From Vicinamibacterales bacterium (lineage in GTDB: Bacteria; Acidobacteriota; Vicinamibacteria; Vicinamibacterales; UBA8438), in assembly GCA_030745255.1 (NCBI GenBank), contig JASLOY010000101.1:1-6024 (forward strand): a stretch of 6,024 nucleotides of DNA. The letters are read 5' to 3'. Within the stretch, counting starts at the first letter, position 1. Every line of letters begins with the position of its first letter. Of this stretch, positions 5,951 through 6,024 are shown one piece after another. A program made the translations under genes and the position numbers. The notes under the pieces are model-generated. The model made no database searches. It was given only the letters and a program-made list of their open reading frames with translations, and was not told the origin of the DNA.

Positions 5951-5967
5951 CTACTGTTGAACCACGA
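5851..5967. repeat. Pair of imperfect 14-bp direct repeats, 103 bp apart
   Basis: CTGTTGAACAACGA at 5851-5864 and CTGTTGAACCACGA at 5954-5967 differ at one base, and a weaker similarity (both reach a CGG) continues for about six bases. The copies lie in different reading frames relative to each other, so a shared protein motif is not the reason. The right copy overlaps the stop codon of the possible minus-strand gene end at 5951. Two copies only, so chance is not excluded. Confidence 0.45.
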
Positions 5968-6024
5968 GGATCGGTTTCCGGAGCGCGGCGCCCGTATGGG
6001 TTTCGGGACACGCAGCTCCGCCTG
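5951..6024 (-). CDS. Possible C-terminal end of a convergent gene, cut by window edge
   Basis: On the minus strand an open frame enters from the right edge and ends at TAG (5953-5951). It gives 23 residues that finish with THTGAALRKPILVVQQ. The hydrophobic RKPILVV stretch looks like a genuine terminal beta strand, and the third codon positions are mostly G or C, as in the confident genes here. Convergent orientation with the ligase-like gene is also reasonable. The fragment is too short to assign a family, and at least one other frame is open over the same stretch, including a plus-strand frame with an ATG at 5996. Confidence 0.25.
   Translation of the reverse strand, partial: GGAACPETHTGAALRKPILVVQQ

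Overview
The window is GC-rich bacterial chromosome (roughly two thirds G+C by eye). It looks like ordinary core genome from a Gram-negative, LPS-making bacterium: a lipoprotein of the LolB/DUF4292 type, a periplasmic TPR protein, an O-antigen ligase/polymerase-like membrane protein, and the non-mevalonate isoprenoid gene ispE. The gene order resembles the TPR - lolB - ispE - tRNA-Gln - prs block known from Beta- and Gammaproteobacteria. The divergent lipoprotein and the different rightward neighbours would also fit Myxococcota-like bacteria or Acidobacteriota (Vicinamibacteria-like). That placement is inference; no phylogenetic marker here settles it.

Left block, minus strand, reading right to left from about 4149 to 1. 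A secreted TPR-repeat protein (2296-4149) is followed by a LolB-like outer-membrane lipoprotein (1451-2296), then ispE (498-1454), a tRNA-Gln(TTG) gene (291-365) and the N-terminal 73 codons of prs, cut by the window edge (1-221). The three protein genes are joined by stop/start overlaps (TGATG and GTGA), so they are very probably one translationally coupled operon. A perfect 8-bp inverted repeat and a weak promoter-like sequence lie between ispE and the tRNA.

Right block, plus strand. A 124-bp divergent spacer carries an extended -10 promoter motif and a good ribosome-binding site for a 56-residue two-CxxC zinc-ribbon protein of the Trm112/YcaR family (4274-4444). A four-copy 9-bp tandem repeat begins inside its stop codon. 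A 121-bp spacer with two dyad symmetries follows, then a 400-residue polytopic membrane protein of the O-antigen ligase/polymerase superfamily (4566-5768). The last 256 bp contain no confident gene. They hold a hairpin after the stop codon, short repeats, and a possible 3' end of a convergent minus-strand gene running off the right edge.

Functionally, the left operon combines isoprenoid precursor supply (IspE), PRPP supply (Prs) and envelope lipoprotein functions. The right side combines a small zinc-ribbon protein with a surface-polysaccharide enzyme. I see no mobile element, CRISPR array, phage gene or defence system. The most unusual items are the non-coding repeats and dyads around the Trm112-like gene and after the ligase gene.
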